64,000 bases of DNA from Phycisphaerae bacterium RAS2 (GCA_007753915.1 CP036352.1:2356001-2420000); one strand, 5' to 3'; counted from the stretch's first letter, positions 7,587 to 15,700 are shown. Translations and numbers: made by a program. The notes: generated by a model from the sequence alone, not told the origin.

Positions 7587-8536
7587 ACCCTGTTGATCTC
7601 TTTGAACAGGTGGTTCACCTGCCCGACCCGAAGGCGCAGACCGACTACGACAGGCTTGTCGGCCTGGACGATTACAAGGAGCGGCTGGTCAAGGAGACGC
7701 TCCTGCTGGTCGATCCCGGCCTGCTCACCGAGTGGAGCCGGAAGCACTACCGGAACCTGCTCCCGGCCCTCGACTACTTTGCGGCGCGCCCGCCCCTGTT
7801 CGTGCTCGCCGGCGACGTGGGCACCGGAAAGACGGCTCTCGCGCGTTCGTTCGGCAATGAGGTCGCTCGGCGCGCGAAGGTCCAGGTCCACCTGTACACC
7901 ATGAGCCTGAACGCCCGCGGCAGCGGCGCGGTCGGCGAGATGACGCGGCTCATCTCCGGTGCATTCCGGCAGGTTCGAGACGCCGTTGCCAAGTCCCGCG
8001 ATGGTCACGGCCGAGCCGGACGCGGCATTATCCTCCTGATCGACGAGGCGGATGCGCTCGCTCAATCGCGCGAGGCGGCACAGATGCACCACGAGGATCG
8101 GGCAGGTGTGAACTCACTGATCCGTGGCGTGGACGAGATCGCTGCGGAGCGGCTCCCGATCGCCATCATCATGTGCACCAACCGGCTGGACGCCATGGAC
8201 CCGGCGGTTCGCCGACGTGCCGCAGCCGTGTTCGAGTTTCACCGCCCGAATCGCCAGCAGCGAATCGCGGTGCTCCGCGCCGGGCTTCATGGCACCAACA
8301 TCACCGACCGCGAAATCGAGGCGCTGGCGGACACAAGCGGAGAGAGTGCCGAACGATCCCACAGCTTCACCTACTCCGACCTCACCCAGCGACTGATACC
8401 AACGCTCATTCTCGATGCCTTCCCGGAGGGGCCCGTTACCGGAGCCCGAGCCATTGAGGTCGCCAAGAGCATCAAGCCGACGCCGCCCTTCCGCGGGCAG
8501 CGAGAAGCAAGCGCACATGGAGGCAGTCATGGCTGA
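7583..8536 (+). CDS. cap6: CBASS TRIP13/Pch2-like AAA+ ATPase Cap6
   Basis: The 317-residue AAA+ protein has Walker A GDVGTGKT (77-84), Walker B IILLIDEAD (149-157), sensor 1 asparagine in IIMCTNRLDA (N200) and an arginine finger region PAVRRRAA (208-214). In type III CBASS this protein unfolds closed HORMA subunits to switch signalling off, as eukaryotic TRIP13 does. ATG 7583 forms an ATGA overlap with cap7 and has GGAGGGG upstream; open frame further upstream overlaps cap7 and has no matching domain. The stop overlaps nucC. All ATPase residues appear intact. Confidence 0.93.
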   Translation: MNPVDLFEQVVHLPDPKAQTDYDRLVGLDDYKERLVKETLLLVDPGLLTEWSRKHYRNLLPALDYFAARPPLFVLAGDVGTGKTALARSFGNEVARRAKVQVHLYTMSLNARGSGAVGEMTRLISGAFRQVRDAVAKSRDGHGRAGRGIILLIDEADALAQSREAAQMHHEDRAGVNSLIRGVDEIAAERLPIAIIMCTNRLDAMDPAVRRRAAAVFEFHRPNRQQRIAVLRAGLHGTNITDREIEALADTSGESAERSHSFTYSDLTQRLIPTLILDAFPEGPVTGARAIEVAKSIKPTPPFRGQREASAHGGSHG

Positions 8537-9278
8537 AAGACCTTCACTCATCCGCCTCTTCAATCATGTGCACAAGGAACTGTGCACCAAGCTCGAACTG
8601 GCGCGGGACACGCTCGACCACCCCACATCCAAGGGAACCAAGTCAGAGGATTTGTGGATTGAGTTGTTCAGAAACTACCTGCCCAAGCGTTACGACGTGC
8701 ATCGCGCTTTCGTGATCGACTCCAGGGATGCGCTGAGCGACCAGATGGACATTGTGGTCCACGACCGGCAGTTCTCGCCCTTCGTGCTGAATCTGAATAG
8801 CGAGTACTTCGTGCCAGCCGAAAGCGTGTATGCCGTGCTGGAAGTCCGGCAGACGATGAACGCGGGCAACGTGGAGTATGCGTCGGGCAAGATCGCGAGC
8901 GTGCGGAAGCTGCACAGAACCAGCCTGCCCATTCGGCACGCCGGCGGCGAGTATCCCGCAAAGCCGCCGCATCATATCATCGGCGGCTTGGTCACACTGG
9001 ACAACGATTGGAGCCCGCCGTTCGGCGACTCGTTCCGCGAGGCCATCGCCCGAGTAGCTGTTGAGGGCCAACTCGACATCGGCTGCGCCGCCAAGCAGGG
9101 AGGCTTCGAGGTGAAGTACGCGACCAATGAACCGCCTGCCGTCGCCGTCGAAAGGTCCGACGCCGCGCTCGCCCTGTTCCTGTTGCGGTTCATTGCTCGT
9201 TTGCAGAGCATGGCCACGGTGCCGTGTATCGATGTGCTCGCGTACGCCGCCAACATCAAGGCCACCCGCAATGAATAG
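8529..9278 (+). CDS. nucC: CBASS effector endonuclease NucC with Lys-to-Arg change in the active site
   Basis: The 249-residue protein matches NucC (homotrimeric restriction-like nuclease that is activated by cyclic tri-adenylate and destroys host DNA): HPTSKGTKSEDLWIELFRNY, LPKRYDVHRAFVIDS and SDQMDIVVHDRQFSPFVLN are typical. The family active site is ID-x30-E-x-K. Here D74 and E105 are kept at the exact x30 spacing, but the third residue is Arg107 (CGG, 8847-8849) rather than Lys, two base changes away. Start ATG 8529 has GGAGG five bases upstream and overlaps the cap6 stop by 8 bp. Either the enzyme tolerates Arg or it is impaired; the remainder looks intact. Confidence 0.93.
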   Translation: MAERPSLIRLFNHVHKELCTKLELARDTLDHPTSKGTKSEDLWIELFRNYLPKRYDVHRAFVIDSRDALSDQMDIVVHDRQFSPFVLNLNSEYFVPAESVYAVLEVRQTMNAGNVEYASGKIASVRKLHRTSLPIRHAGGEYPAKPPHHIIGGLVTLDNDWSPPFGDSFREAIARVAVEGQLDIGCAAKQGGFEVKYATNEPPAVAVERSDAALALFLLRFIARLQSMATVPCIDVLAYAANIKATRNE

Positions 9279-9382
9279 CCAGTCGATCCACCGTGATGAT
9301 GAAGCGGGAGACGCGGCCCCTCTCCCGCTCCAAGCCTCACCCTCTACCCCCCACGAGCACTGGGCCAGATCGGAGATGCGCC

Positions 9383-10423
9383 ATGTTTGACGAAACCCTT
9401 CGAGCACTCCGGCAGCTTGAGCAGGGGATGCGGATCTCCATCGATCTGCCCCTTGACGAAAAAGGGAGCATTGATCGCCGTTGCCCGTCATCGGAATGCG
9501 GGAGGCACTTCAAGGTGGTCTATGAGGATTGGCGGGAGAAGGTGCCTGACGAGCGGGCGTTTTGTCCGTACTGCCGCTTCGAGCAGGACCCGCAAGACTG
9601 GAACACATCGGACCAGGAAGAGCACATTCGATCCGTCGGCTTGGCTCACGTCCAAGGCATCATCGACCGTGCGATGCAGTCCGATGCCCGCAGGCAGAAC
9701 ATGCGGGAACGGTCGCGGCCGCGACGCGGCCTCATCGACATTTCGATGACAATGGATTTCAAGCCGGGACCGCGCCCCCTGATTGTCCCCTTGTCGATTG
9801 CCGAGGCGTTACGCCAGGACTTCACCTGCGAGGCATGTGCCTGTCGGTGGTCATCGCTTGGCTCGTCCTTTTTCTGCCCGGCCTGCGGCCACAACTCAGC
9901 CGCCGTGATGTTCGACCGAACAATCGCGACGGTGCGCCGGATGATTGAGCACATCCCGAGCATCACTGGCGGATTCGCCGATGCAGACACAGCCCAGGAT
10001 GCCATCCGCCAGATCATGGAGGACCAGCTTGGCCGACTGGTGGGGGCATTCGAGCGACTAGGAGAGGCTCTACGTGAATCCGTTCCTGCGACCAAGCGGG
10101 CGCCGAAGAAGGGCAACATCTTCCAGCGAATCGACGATGCTTCGGAATGGTGGCGAGTGTCAACGGGCTCCGGCTACGACTCTTGGTTACGGCCGGCGGA
10201 ACTCACCCGCATACGAGTGCTCTACCAGCGGCGTCACTTGCTCGTGCATCGCCAAGGCATCGTGGATCAATCCTACCTGGACCGGTCTGGCGACTCCGCA
10301 TACCGCCTTTCTCAACGTATCGTGGTGCGTGCAGAGGATGTGTCCGAGCTTGCTGGCTTGTTGGAGAAGCTGGCAGCCGGGCTCCGGAGTGCAATCCAGA
10401 ACATGCCGCCAACTACGACATGA
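9383..10423 (+). CDS. Double zinc-ribbon protein with C-terminal HEPN-like domain
   Basis: The 346-residue protein has two Cys4 clusters, C34/C39/C61/C64 and C149/C152/C165/C168, and a C-terminal helical domain with YQRRHLLVHRQGIVDQSYLD. The R284-x4-H289 motif there is the catalytic pattern of HEPN ribonucleases. The gene starts at ATG 9383 with GGAGA upstream, 104 bp after nucC and on the same strand, so it may be read through from the CBASS operon. I do not know a named family. A role as an RNase effector or a nucleic-acid sensor is inference; the HEPN fold is also found in non-catalytic proteins. Confidence 0.75.
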   Translation: MFDETLRALRQLEQGMRISIDLPLDEKGSIDRRCPSSECGRHFKVVYEDWREKVPDERAFCPYCRFEQDPQDWNTSDQEEHIRSVGLAHVQGIIDRAMQSDARRQNMRERSRPRRGLIDISMTMDFKPGPRPLIVPLSIAEALRQDFTCEACACRWSSLGSSFFCPACGHNSAAVMFDRTIATVRRMIEHIPSITGGFADADTAQDAIRQIMEDQLGRLVGAFERLGEALRESVPATKRAPKKGNIFQRIDDASEWWRVSTGSGYDSWLRPAELTRIRVLYQRRHLLVHRQGIVDQSYLDRSGDSAYRLSQRIVVRAEDVSELAGLLEKLAAGLRSAIQNMPPTTT

Positions 10424-10948
10424 TGCGGGCAATGCCGATAGACGGCAACCGCCGTGACGCGGATCAGCGTCCGTGCTCTGTCGGTCCTTGCCACAAGCAT
10501 GTCGCGCCGCTTTCACGGTTTCACGGCCAGCAAAACCCGCATTCCAGGCTCCCAGGCCCGTATCCCCTCGACAAAGAGTTCAACTGGCGTACTGTCACCC
10601 CGATTGCCGCCTTCGGCGGCAATAGAGCAGGTGAAGAGTATCGCAAGGGGGCAGATGTGGCAGAAATCCCGTCTGCCAAATGATGCTCCATCACCCGAGG
10701 CGACCATTCGTCTGTGATCTCCCGCTCCAACGGATTGCCAGATCGAGTCCGTCAGCATCTACTCCACTTGTCACAAATCCGTCAGCAATGAGTCCGCCTG
10801 CATCGAACCCGCCTGCGCGCTGGCCGGGCTTCAGCCGGCTTGCGTTTGCCACCGGTTTCAACCGGTGGTGGACAATCCCAATTAGATTGATTTATCTTTC
10901 CATGCTTCATCAGCCGGCTTCAGCCGGACTTGCCCCCGGGGCGTCAAC
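10424..10948. other. Non-coding stretch with palindromes, upstream of the RAYT gene
   Basis: No credible gene is visible. It contains an isolated palindrome at 10603-10623 (ATTGCCGCC, TTC loop, GGCGGCAAT) and the left cluster of REP-like palindromes at 10822-10927. The part between 10690 and 10820 has no recognisable structure. Confidence 0.6.
10822..10927. repeat. Left cluster of REP-like palindromes flanking the RAYT gene
   Basis: Three palindromes, each with a two-base TC centre: an imperfect one at 10822-10840 around GCCGGGCTTCAGCCGGC, a perfect one at 10849-10868 (CCACCGGTT-TC-AACCGGTGG), and CCGGCT-TC-AGCCGG at 10914-10927. The third is the reverse complement of the palindrome just after the gene. 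They lie directly upstream of a REP-associated transposase, which is the expected arrangement. Confidence 0.75.
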
Positions 10949-11401
10949 ATGAGCAGTCATGTTTATCATGAGGTTTATCTTCACTTCAACTGGCACACCA
11001 AGGGCGATCTGCCGCTGCTCACGGGCGACCTCGAAGCGCTCGCCCACGCAGAATTGACAGCAAAATGCCGGCGAATCAAGGGCGCGTACCTGCACGGCTT
11101 GGGCGGCACCGACACGCATGTTCACTTGGCAGTGAGCATTGAGCCGTTCGTTGTGATCAGCGACCTTGTGCAGGAACTCAAGGGTGCGTCCTCATTCGAG
11201 GTGAACAAGCGCCTGAACCGAAAGGCCCTGGAGTGGCAGCGCGGTTATGGCGTGGTGAGTTTCGGCAAGCGGAATCTCGATTGGGTGCTCGACTATGTTC
11301 GCCGCCAGCGCGAGCACCACGCCAACGGCCAGCTCCAGGCCCGGCTCGAAGTCTGCGATTCGCCGGATTCCGGTGAACCAAGACCGGCTGAAGCCGGCTG
11401 A
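10949..11401 (+). CDS. REP-associated tyrosine transposase (RAYT, Y1/IS200-like)
   Basis: The 150-residue protein is a Y1 HUH transposase: the His pair is H57-V-H59 in GTDTHVHLAVSI and the nucleophile is Tyr116 in LDWVLDYVRRQREHHANG. RAYTs cut single-stranded REP palindromes and are thought to spread them; they are single-copy domesticated relatives of IS200/IS605. Palindromes of the same sequence sit on both sides, and the reading frame ends inside the right one (the last residues PAEAG are encoded by CCGGCTGAAGCCGG). The start ATG follows GGGG. The catalytic residues look intact, so it may be active. Confidence 0.9.
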   Translation: MSSHVYHEVYLHFNWHTKGDLPLLTGDLEALAHAELTAKCRRIKGAYLHGLGGTDTHVHLAVSIEPFVVISDLVQELKGASSFEVNKRLNRKALEWQRGYGVVSFGKRNLDWVLDYVRRQREHHANGQLQARLEVCDSPDSGEPRPAEAG

Positions 11402-11470
11402 AATAGTAGCGCTGGGAGCTTTCTTCCACCCGCCAAGGCGGGCGGCAAACACCAGTCGGCTGAAGCCGAC
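11384..11470. repeat. Right cluster of REP-like palindromes flanking the RAYT gene
   Basis: CCGGCT-GA-AGCCGG at 11384-11397 overlaps the RAYT stop, CCCGCC-AA-GGCGGG at 11429-11442 and GTCGGCT-GA-AGCCGAC at 11455-11470. The first and third are inverted relative to the left cluster, so the gene lies between oppositely oriented REPs. Confidence 0.75.
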
Positions 11471-11518
11471 TCCCGAAATCCCGCTCTACTGCCCGCCTCG
11501 ATCGGAGGACCGGACCAC

Positions 11519-11935
11519 ATGCCCATCCACAAAGACATCCGCGCGTACAACGCCGCACAAACCGCCGGCGACCAGCGCATCTGCGACGCCCTCGCCAAGG
11601 CGATCGATCGCCAGCTCACCCGGCACGGCGCGGAGAACATGATCTGGCACCGCCACCCGGTCTGGTTTCTCGACGGCAACCCGATCGTCGGCTACAGCAA
11701 GCTCAAAAGCCCGCAACCCGGCGGCTGCATCCGCCTGCTGTTCTGGAGCGGCCAATCCTTCGACGAGCCGGGGCTGGACGACGAGGGCAGCTTCAAGGCG
11801 GCCGAAGCGCGCTATACGTCCGTCGATCAGATCAAGGCCGGCAAGCTCAAGCGGTGGCTGGCGAAGTCGGTCAAGATTCAGTGGGACTATAAGAACATCG
11901 TGAAGCGCCGCGGCAAGCTGCTGCGGTTAAAGTAG
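11519..11935 (+). CDS. DUF1801 domain protein
   Basis: The 138-residue protein fits the DUF1801 (YdhG-like) family: an alpha/beta fold with MIWHRHPVWFLDGNPIVGYS, a glycine-rich turn GGCIRLLFWSGQSF, and a basic C-terminus. Members are small cytosolic proteins of unknown biochemical role. GGAGGAC lies 8 bases before the ATG. It stands alone between the REP cluster and the ankyrin gene and looks like island cargo. Confidence 0.8.
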   Translation: MPIHKDIRAYNAAQTAGDQRICDALAKAIDRQLTRHGAENMIWHRHPVWFLDGNPIVGYSKLKSPQPGGCIRLLFWSGQSFDEPGLDDEGSFKAAEARYTSVDQIKAGKLKRWLAKSVKIQWDYKNIVKRRGKLLRLK

Positions 11936-12015
11936 GAACGAATTCAGAGGCGAATGCCGCCGCTGATATTAGCTGATGTGCCTCGCTATCAAGTTCACGT
12001 AATCGAGTTCTTGAC

Positions 12016-12936
12016 ATGGCCACCCTCGACGACGACTTCCGCGATGCCGTCGCCGCCATCGACGCGGGGGATGAACCCGCTTTGCGGCGACTGCTGGATG
12101 CCAGGCCGCACGTCGCCGTCGCGCGACTTGATTCCCCCGGCGAATGGCTGCGCGGCGTGGCTGCGAGCGACATCGAGCCGGGCGGATTCTTTCACCGCCC
12201 GTACCTGCTCTGGTTCATCGCGGAGGACCCGGTCCGTCACGGCAGGCTTCCGTCGAACATCGCGGCGATAGCCCGTTGCATCATCGACACGGCCCGCCTT
12301 AAGGACCCGGCAACCCTGCCCGAGCAAGTCGATTACGCCCTGCGCCTCGTATGCTGGTCGTGGATTGCCCGACAATGCGGCGTGCAGATCGCGCTGATCG
12401 ACGAATTGCTAGGGGCCGGTGCGTCGCTGGAGGGCCTGAACACTTATCAGGGTCGCTATGGCGCCAACACCGACGCGGCGATCCACAACGGTAACTTTGC
12501 CGCGGCCGAACACCTCGTGAACCGCGGCGCGGTGCTCACTCTAACGACGGCTCTTTGCCTGAATCGCTGGGAGGAAGTCGATCGTCTCGCGCCGGCTGCA
12601 TCTCAAGCGGAACGTGATGATGCATTCGTTCAGGCAGCGCTGCATGGCCATGCTGAGGCGCTTCGGCGAATGCTCGCGCTGGGGATGGCCCCCACATCCA
12701 TCAGCCGCCGAAACCATTCGCACGGGACCGCCCTGCATCATGCTGTTTCGTCGGGCAACCTCGAAGCGGTACGCGTGCTGGTGGAGGCCGGCGCGAACTT
12801 GTCGCGCGTGGATTCCATGTTTGGCGGCACACCATTGGGCTGGGCGGAGTATGGCGAGAGTCAGGAGAAGGACGCGACCCGCGCCGCGCGGTTTCGAGCG
12901 ATTCGCGAGTACTTGCAGCAACGGTCGAACACGTGA
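12016..12936 (+). CDS. Ankyrin-repeat protein
   Basis: The 306-residue protein contains degenerate ankyrin repeats; the clearest are DDAFVQAALHGHAEALRRML, GTALHHAVSSGNLEAVRVLV and GTPLGWAEYGES in the last third, with weaker ones at residues 10-35 and 150-175. There is no signal peptide, so a cytosolic protein-binding role is likely. The ATG at 12016 has only a weak ribosome site. No toxin or enzyme domain is attached. Such proteins are common in accessory regions, but the partner is unknown. Confidence 0.8.
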   Translation: MATLDDDFRDAVAAIDAGDEPALRRLLDARPHVAVARLDSPGEWLRGVAASDIEPGGFFHRPYLLWFIAEDPVRHGRLPSNIAAIARCIIDTARLKDPATLPEQVDYALRLVCWSWIARQCGVQIALIDELLGAGASLEGLNTYQGRYGANTDAAIHNGNFAAAEHLVNRGAVLTLTTALCLNRWEEVDRLAPAASQAERDDAFVQAALHGHAEALRRMLALGMAPTSISRRNHSHGTALHHAVSSGNLEAVRVLVEAGANLSRVDSMFGGTPLGWAEYGESQEKDATRAARFRAIREYLQQRSNT

Positions 12937-13064
12937 TGGTCCGTCCGGCTTGACGAGCCTTTCCGGCGAACTTTCTGCTCCTGCAACGCCTTGACCTGAA
13001 TTGCTGACCCTGTTTAGAAGCGCGCCCCTACCCTACTGATCGGGACTCACGCTAGTATGGCAAG

Positions 13065-13493
13065 ATGTCAAACGTGCTCATATTCGACATTCGCAAGAGC
13101 GATATTACGGTGATCACACCGTGCATCGACGGTGTGTTACTCACAAATCTCGTGGAGCAGTTCGAACGTGCTCGCGGGATGAACGATCCAGCAGGCGGGT
13201 ATGGAGGACTTGTCATGGAGTTCTTCAAGTACGGCCCGCTTGACCAGTATTTCCGCGGACAGTCTGAAACGCCCTTCTTTGCCAATGCGTCGGGTCGCAT
13301 CTACGTTTTAGGCTGCGACTGTGGCGAGGTAGGATGCTGGCCGCTCACATGCGTCGTGCATACCGAGGAGACTACCATCACTTGGCAAGCATTTGAGCAG
13401 CCCTACCGACCAATTCGATGCTATTCTGCATTCGGCCCGTTCGTCTTCAACCGCGAACAGTACGAGCAAGCGCTCCGAAGCCTGCCGAATTAG
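13065..13493 (+). CDS. Conserved hypothetical protein with GCDCGEVGCWPL motif
   Basis: The 142-residue protein has no signal peptide. Its middle holds YVLGCDCGEVGCWPLTCVV, a cysteine cluster (three Cys within six residues plus one) that could bind metal, followed by an aromatic-rich C-terminus (WQAFEQPYRPIRCYSAFGPF). I have seen this motif in other uncharacterised bacterial proteins and in proteins near polymorphic-toxin immunity genes, but I cannot name a function. The start codon has a weak ribosome site. It is the last gene of the accessory region. Confidence 0.65.
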   Translation: MSNVLIFDIRKSDITVITPCIDGVLLTNLVEQFERARGMNDPAGGYGGLVMEFFKYGPLDQYFRGQSETPFFANASGRIYVLGCDCGEVGCWPLTCVVHTEETTITWQAFEQPYRPIRCYSAFGPFVFNREQYEQALRSLPN

Positions 13494-13615
13494 CACAACT
13501 ATTTTGATTCCCTGCTCTCCAGCACCAAATTGAGTCGCCTCGGGGATAAACCGTTGCGGTCTCGCATCCGGCTGAATCGCACGGACGCTTAGCTCGGCGC
13601 GAAACAACCCCGCCA

Positions 13616-13643
13616 TTGCACCCCCTGCCGCGCGCCCTATAAT
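13616..13643 (+). promoter_or_regulatory. Predicted promoter of sdhB
   Basis: TTGCAC (13616-13621), 16 bp, then a perfect TATAAT (13638-13643). A start near 13650 gives a leader of about 58 bases. This implies that sdhB is transcribed independently of the island. Confidence 0.65.
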
Positions 13644-13707
13644 CGCCCATCGAACCTCATCCGGTCGGCACAAGTCGGTCGATGAGCTACTTTTGGAGCC
13701 GCGTTGA

Positions 13708-14631
13708 ATGGCTGCACACGCATCTCACGACTCGCATGCATCCCACGATTCGCACGGTCACGCGGGCCACGGCGCCGCTCACGATTCGCACGGGCACGGC
13801 GGGCAACACGAAGCCGTCATCTTTCGCATCGCCCGGCAGGATCGGCCCGGTGGCGATCGATACCATCAATCCTTCTCCGTGCCGCACGTGCCGGGGATGA
13901 ACGTTATCTCGGCGCTGCAATACATCGCCGGCCATCCGACGCCGATCGGCGAAACCGAGTCCGTCACGCCGGTCGCGTGGGATTGCAACTGCCTTGAAGA
14001 GGTCTGCGGCGCCTGCACGATGGTCATCAACGGCCGCGTGCGGCAGGCATGCAGCGCCTTGGTCGATCAACTCGACCGCAACGACGCGGGCGAGATCGAA
14101 CTGGAGCCGATGAGCAAGTACCCGGTCGTGCGTGATTTGTTCGTCGATCGGCGGCGCATCTTTGAGGGGCTGAAGCGCGTGCGGGCGTGGATCCCGGTCG
14201 ACGGATACTACGACGCCGGCGCGGGGCCGACCCAGGGACCGGGCGAGCAGGAGACCAATTATCCGTTGTCGCAATGCATGAGCTGCGGCTGCTGCATGGA
14301 AGCCTGCCCACAATATACGAAGGTGGAAATCTCTCGCGCCAGCGGCGAGAGCGATGCCGAGTTTGCCCGGCGCGAGACACACGAATTGCAGAATGGGTTC
14401 CTCGGCGCAGCCGTCATCTCGCAGGCCGTTCTGTTCAACAATCATCCGACCGGCAAGATGAGCAAGGGCGAGCGGCTGGAGGCACTGATGGGCCCCGGCG
14501 GAATCACCGATTGCGGCAACGCGCAGAACTGCGTGAAAGTCTGTCCGAAGCTGATCCCACTGACGTATTCCATTGCGAAGGCCGGCCGGGACACGTCGAT
14601 CCACGCCATCAAGCGCTGGTTCATGAAGTAG
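13708..14631 (+). CDS. sdhB: Succinate dehydrogenase/fumarate reductase iron-sulfur subunit with His-rich N-terminus
   Basis: The 307-residue protein carries all three iron-sulfur clusters of SdhB: C93/C95, C100, C103 and C115 for [2Fe-2S]; C190, C193, C196, C200 with C269, C275 and C279 for the [4Fe-4S] and [3Fe-4S] centres. It passes electrons from the flavoprotein SdhA to the membrane quinone site. The first 34 residues are unusual, with 11 histidines in an AHDSHGHGGQH-like pattern. No sdhA or sdhC is adjacent: the accessory region lies upstream and a MORN-like gene downstream. The gene has its own promoter. Frd and Sdh cannot be separated from this subunit alone. Confidence 0.93.
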   Translation: MAAHASHDSHASHDSHGHAGHGAAHDSHGHGGQHEAVIFRIARQDRPGGDRYHQSFSVPHVPGMNVISALQYIAGHPTPIGETESVTPVAWDCNCLEEVCGACTMVINGRVRQACSALVDQLDRNDAGEIELEPMSKYPVVRDLFVDRRRIFEGLKRVRAWIPVDGYYDAGAGPTQGPGEQETNYPLSQCMSCGCCMEACPQYTKVEISRASGESDAEFARRETHELQNGFLGAAVISQAVLFNNHPTGKMSKGERLEALMGPGGITDCGNAQNCVKVCPKLIPLTYSIAKAGRDTSIHAIKRWFMK

Positions 14632-14656
14632 GCACGGTTCACGCAGCGGCCGCGCG

Positions 14657-15076
14657 ATGCTCGTCGCGCCGCGAATCACCTTGAGACTCGCAACTTTGGC
14701 GAATCATCCCACCACGCTGACGGGCACCAAGCGACGGCTGCTGACGCTCGTGCCGCTGGCGGTGCTGGCCACGTGGTTCACCTACATGTGGTTTGTAAGC
14801 CGGGTCGTGCCGTCGATCGACAAATATCCGGGCGGCGCGATCCGGGCCGAAGGCTATGCCCAGCGCCAGGGCTTCGGTGAATATGCGAAGACCGGCCACT
14901 GGGTCACGTATCACCCCGGCCCCACACCGGGCAAGACCGGTCCGAAGGAATCCGAAGGCTTGTACGCCGAGGGGCAGAAAGACGGCGAATGGCGGTACTG
15001 GGACGAGCAAGGCAAGCTGATTCGCGTGGAGCGTTTCACTCGCGGCTTGGCGGCATCAAGCCAGACGTCTCAATAG
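14657..15076 (+). CDS. Membrane-anchored protein with MORN-like repeat
   Basis: The 139-residue protein has one membrane segment (about residues 28-48, LLTLVPLAVLATWFTYMWFV) and a periplasmic part with MORN-like turns: GHWVTYHPG and EGLYAEGQKDGEWRYWDEQG. The latter resembles YwqK-type repeats. It lies 25 bp after sdhB on the same strand and is probably in the same transcript, but a role in the Sdh complex is not supported by sequence. No strong ribosome site precedes the ATG. Confidence 0.65.
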   Translation: MLVAPRITLRLATLANHPTTLTGTKRRLLTLVPLAVLATWFTYMWFVSRVVPSIDKYPGGAIRAEGYAQRQGFGEYAKTGHWVTYHPGPTPGKTGPKESEGLYAEGQKDGEWRYWDEQGKLIRVERFTRGLAASSQTSQ

Positions 15077-15150
15077 CACGGCAATCGTTGATCTGCGAGA
15101 CGCCCATCACATCGTCTGGTTCCCCCGAAATCACTCTGGTTCGCTCCATC

Positions 15151-15181
15151 AAAAAAGCCCCAGGCAGATGCCCGGGGCTTT
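15151..15181 (-). terminator. Intrinsic terminator after the small heat-shock genes
   Basis: Read on the minus strand: AAAGCCCC, a 12-base loop, GGGGCTTT and a run of Ts (15156-15151). It lies 30 bp after the stop of the 15211-15618 gene. Confidence 0.85.
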
Positions 15182-15210
15182 CGATTTGGAATCGCAAATC
15201 ACCGTGAGCC

Positions 15211-15618
15211 TCACTCGGACTTCACTGAAATGCGCCGCGGCTTGATCGACTCCGCTTTGGGCAGATGCACTGACAGGACGCCGCTACGCAACTCGGCATC
15301 GATCCTTGATGCATCGATGCCCTCGCCAACGCGGAACGACCGTTCAAAATCGCCCACGCCATACTCGCGGAGCAGGCTCCCTTCGCGCGTTCGGGGCGAG
15401 GGGTCAATTCCTGCGCGGAGCGTCAACAGGCCATTCTCGTAATTCACGTCGATTCGGTCGCCGATTGCGCCGGGAACGTCGGCGAAGAGCACAAACTCAT
15501 CCGCCTTTTCGATGATGTCAACCGCCGGCACATAGGTTCGGCCGCTGCGGGTTGGTTCCGGCGTCGCCACGACGTTCTGTGGGGCGGCCGGCTTCTCAAG
15601 CATTGCATTCGCTGACAT
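15211..15618 (-). CDS. Small heat-shock protein, Hsp20/alpha-crystallin family
   Basis: The 135-residue protein has an alpha-crystallin domain (about residues 30-125) with PAVDIIEKADEFVLFADVPG, a YGVGDFERSFRVGEGID segment and the terminal strand LRSGVLSVHLPKAE. Small heat-shock proteins hold unfolding proteins in the cytosol until ATP-dependent chaperones act. The N-terminal arm is a short, proline-rich tail and a C-terminal I-x-I-type motif is replaced by RISVKSE. AGAGGAG precedes the ATG. It lies 82 bp downstream of a second Hsp20 gene and is followed by a terminator, so the two form one operon. Confidence 0.93.
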   Translation of the reverse strand: MSANAMLEKPAAPQNVVATPEPTRSGRTYVPAVDIIEKADEFVLFADVPGAIGDRIDVNYENGLLTLRAGIDPSPRTREGSLLREYGVGDFERSFRVGEGIDASRIDAELRSGVLSVHLPKAESIKPRRISVKSE

Positions 15619-15700
15619 GGTTCATTCTCCTCTCGCGCGACGCGCGCGTCACTTGATTCCTTGCCTTTTTCGCGGGACTATCGGGTTCGGCCCGAATCTC

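Noticed and set aside
1-13500. CRISPR array within the defence island
   Set aside because: No regularly spaced repeats of 25-40 bp and no cas genes were seen.
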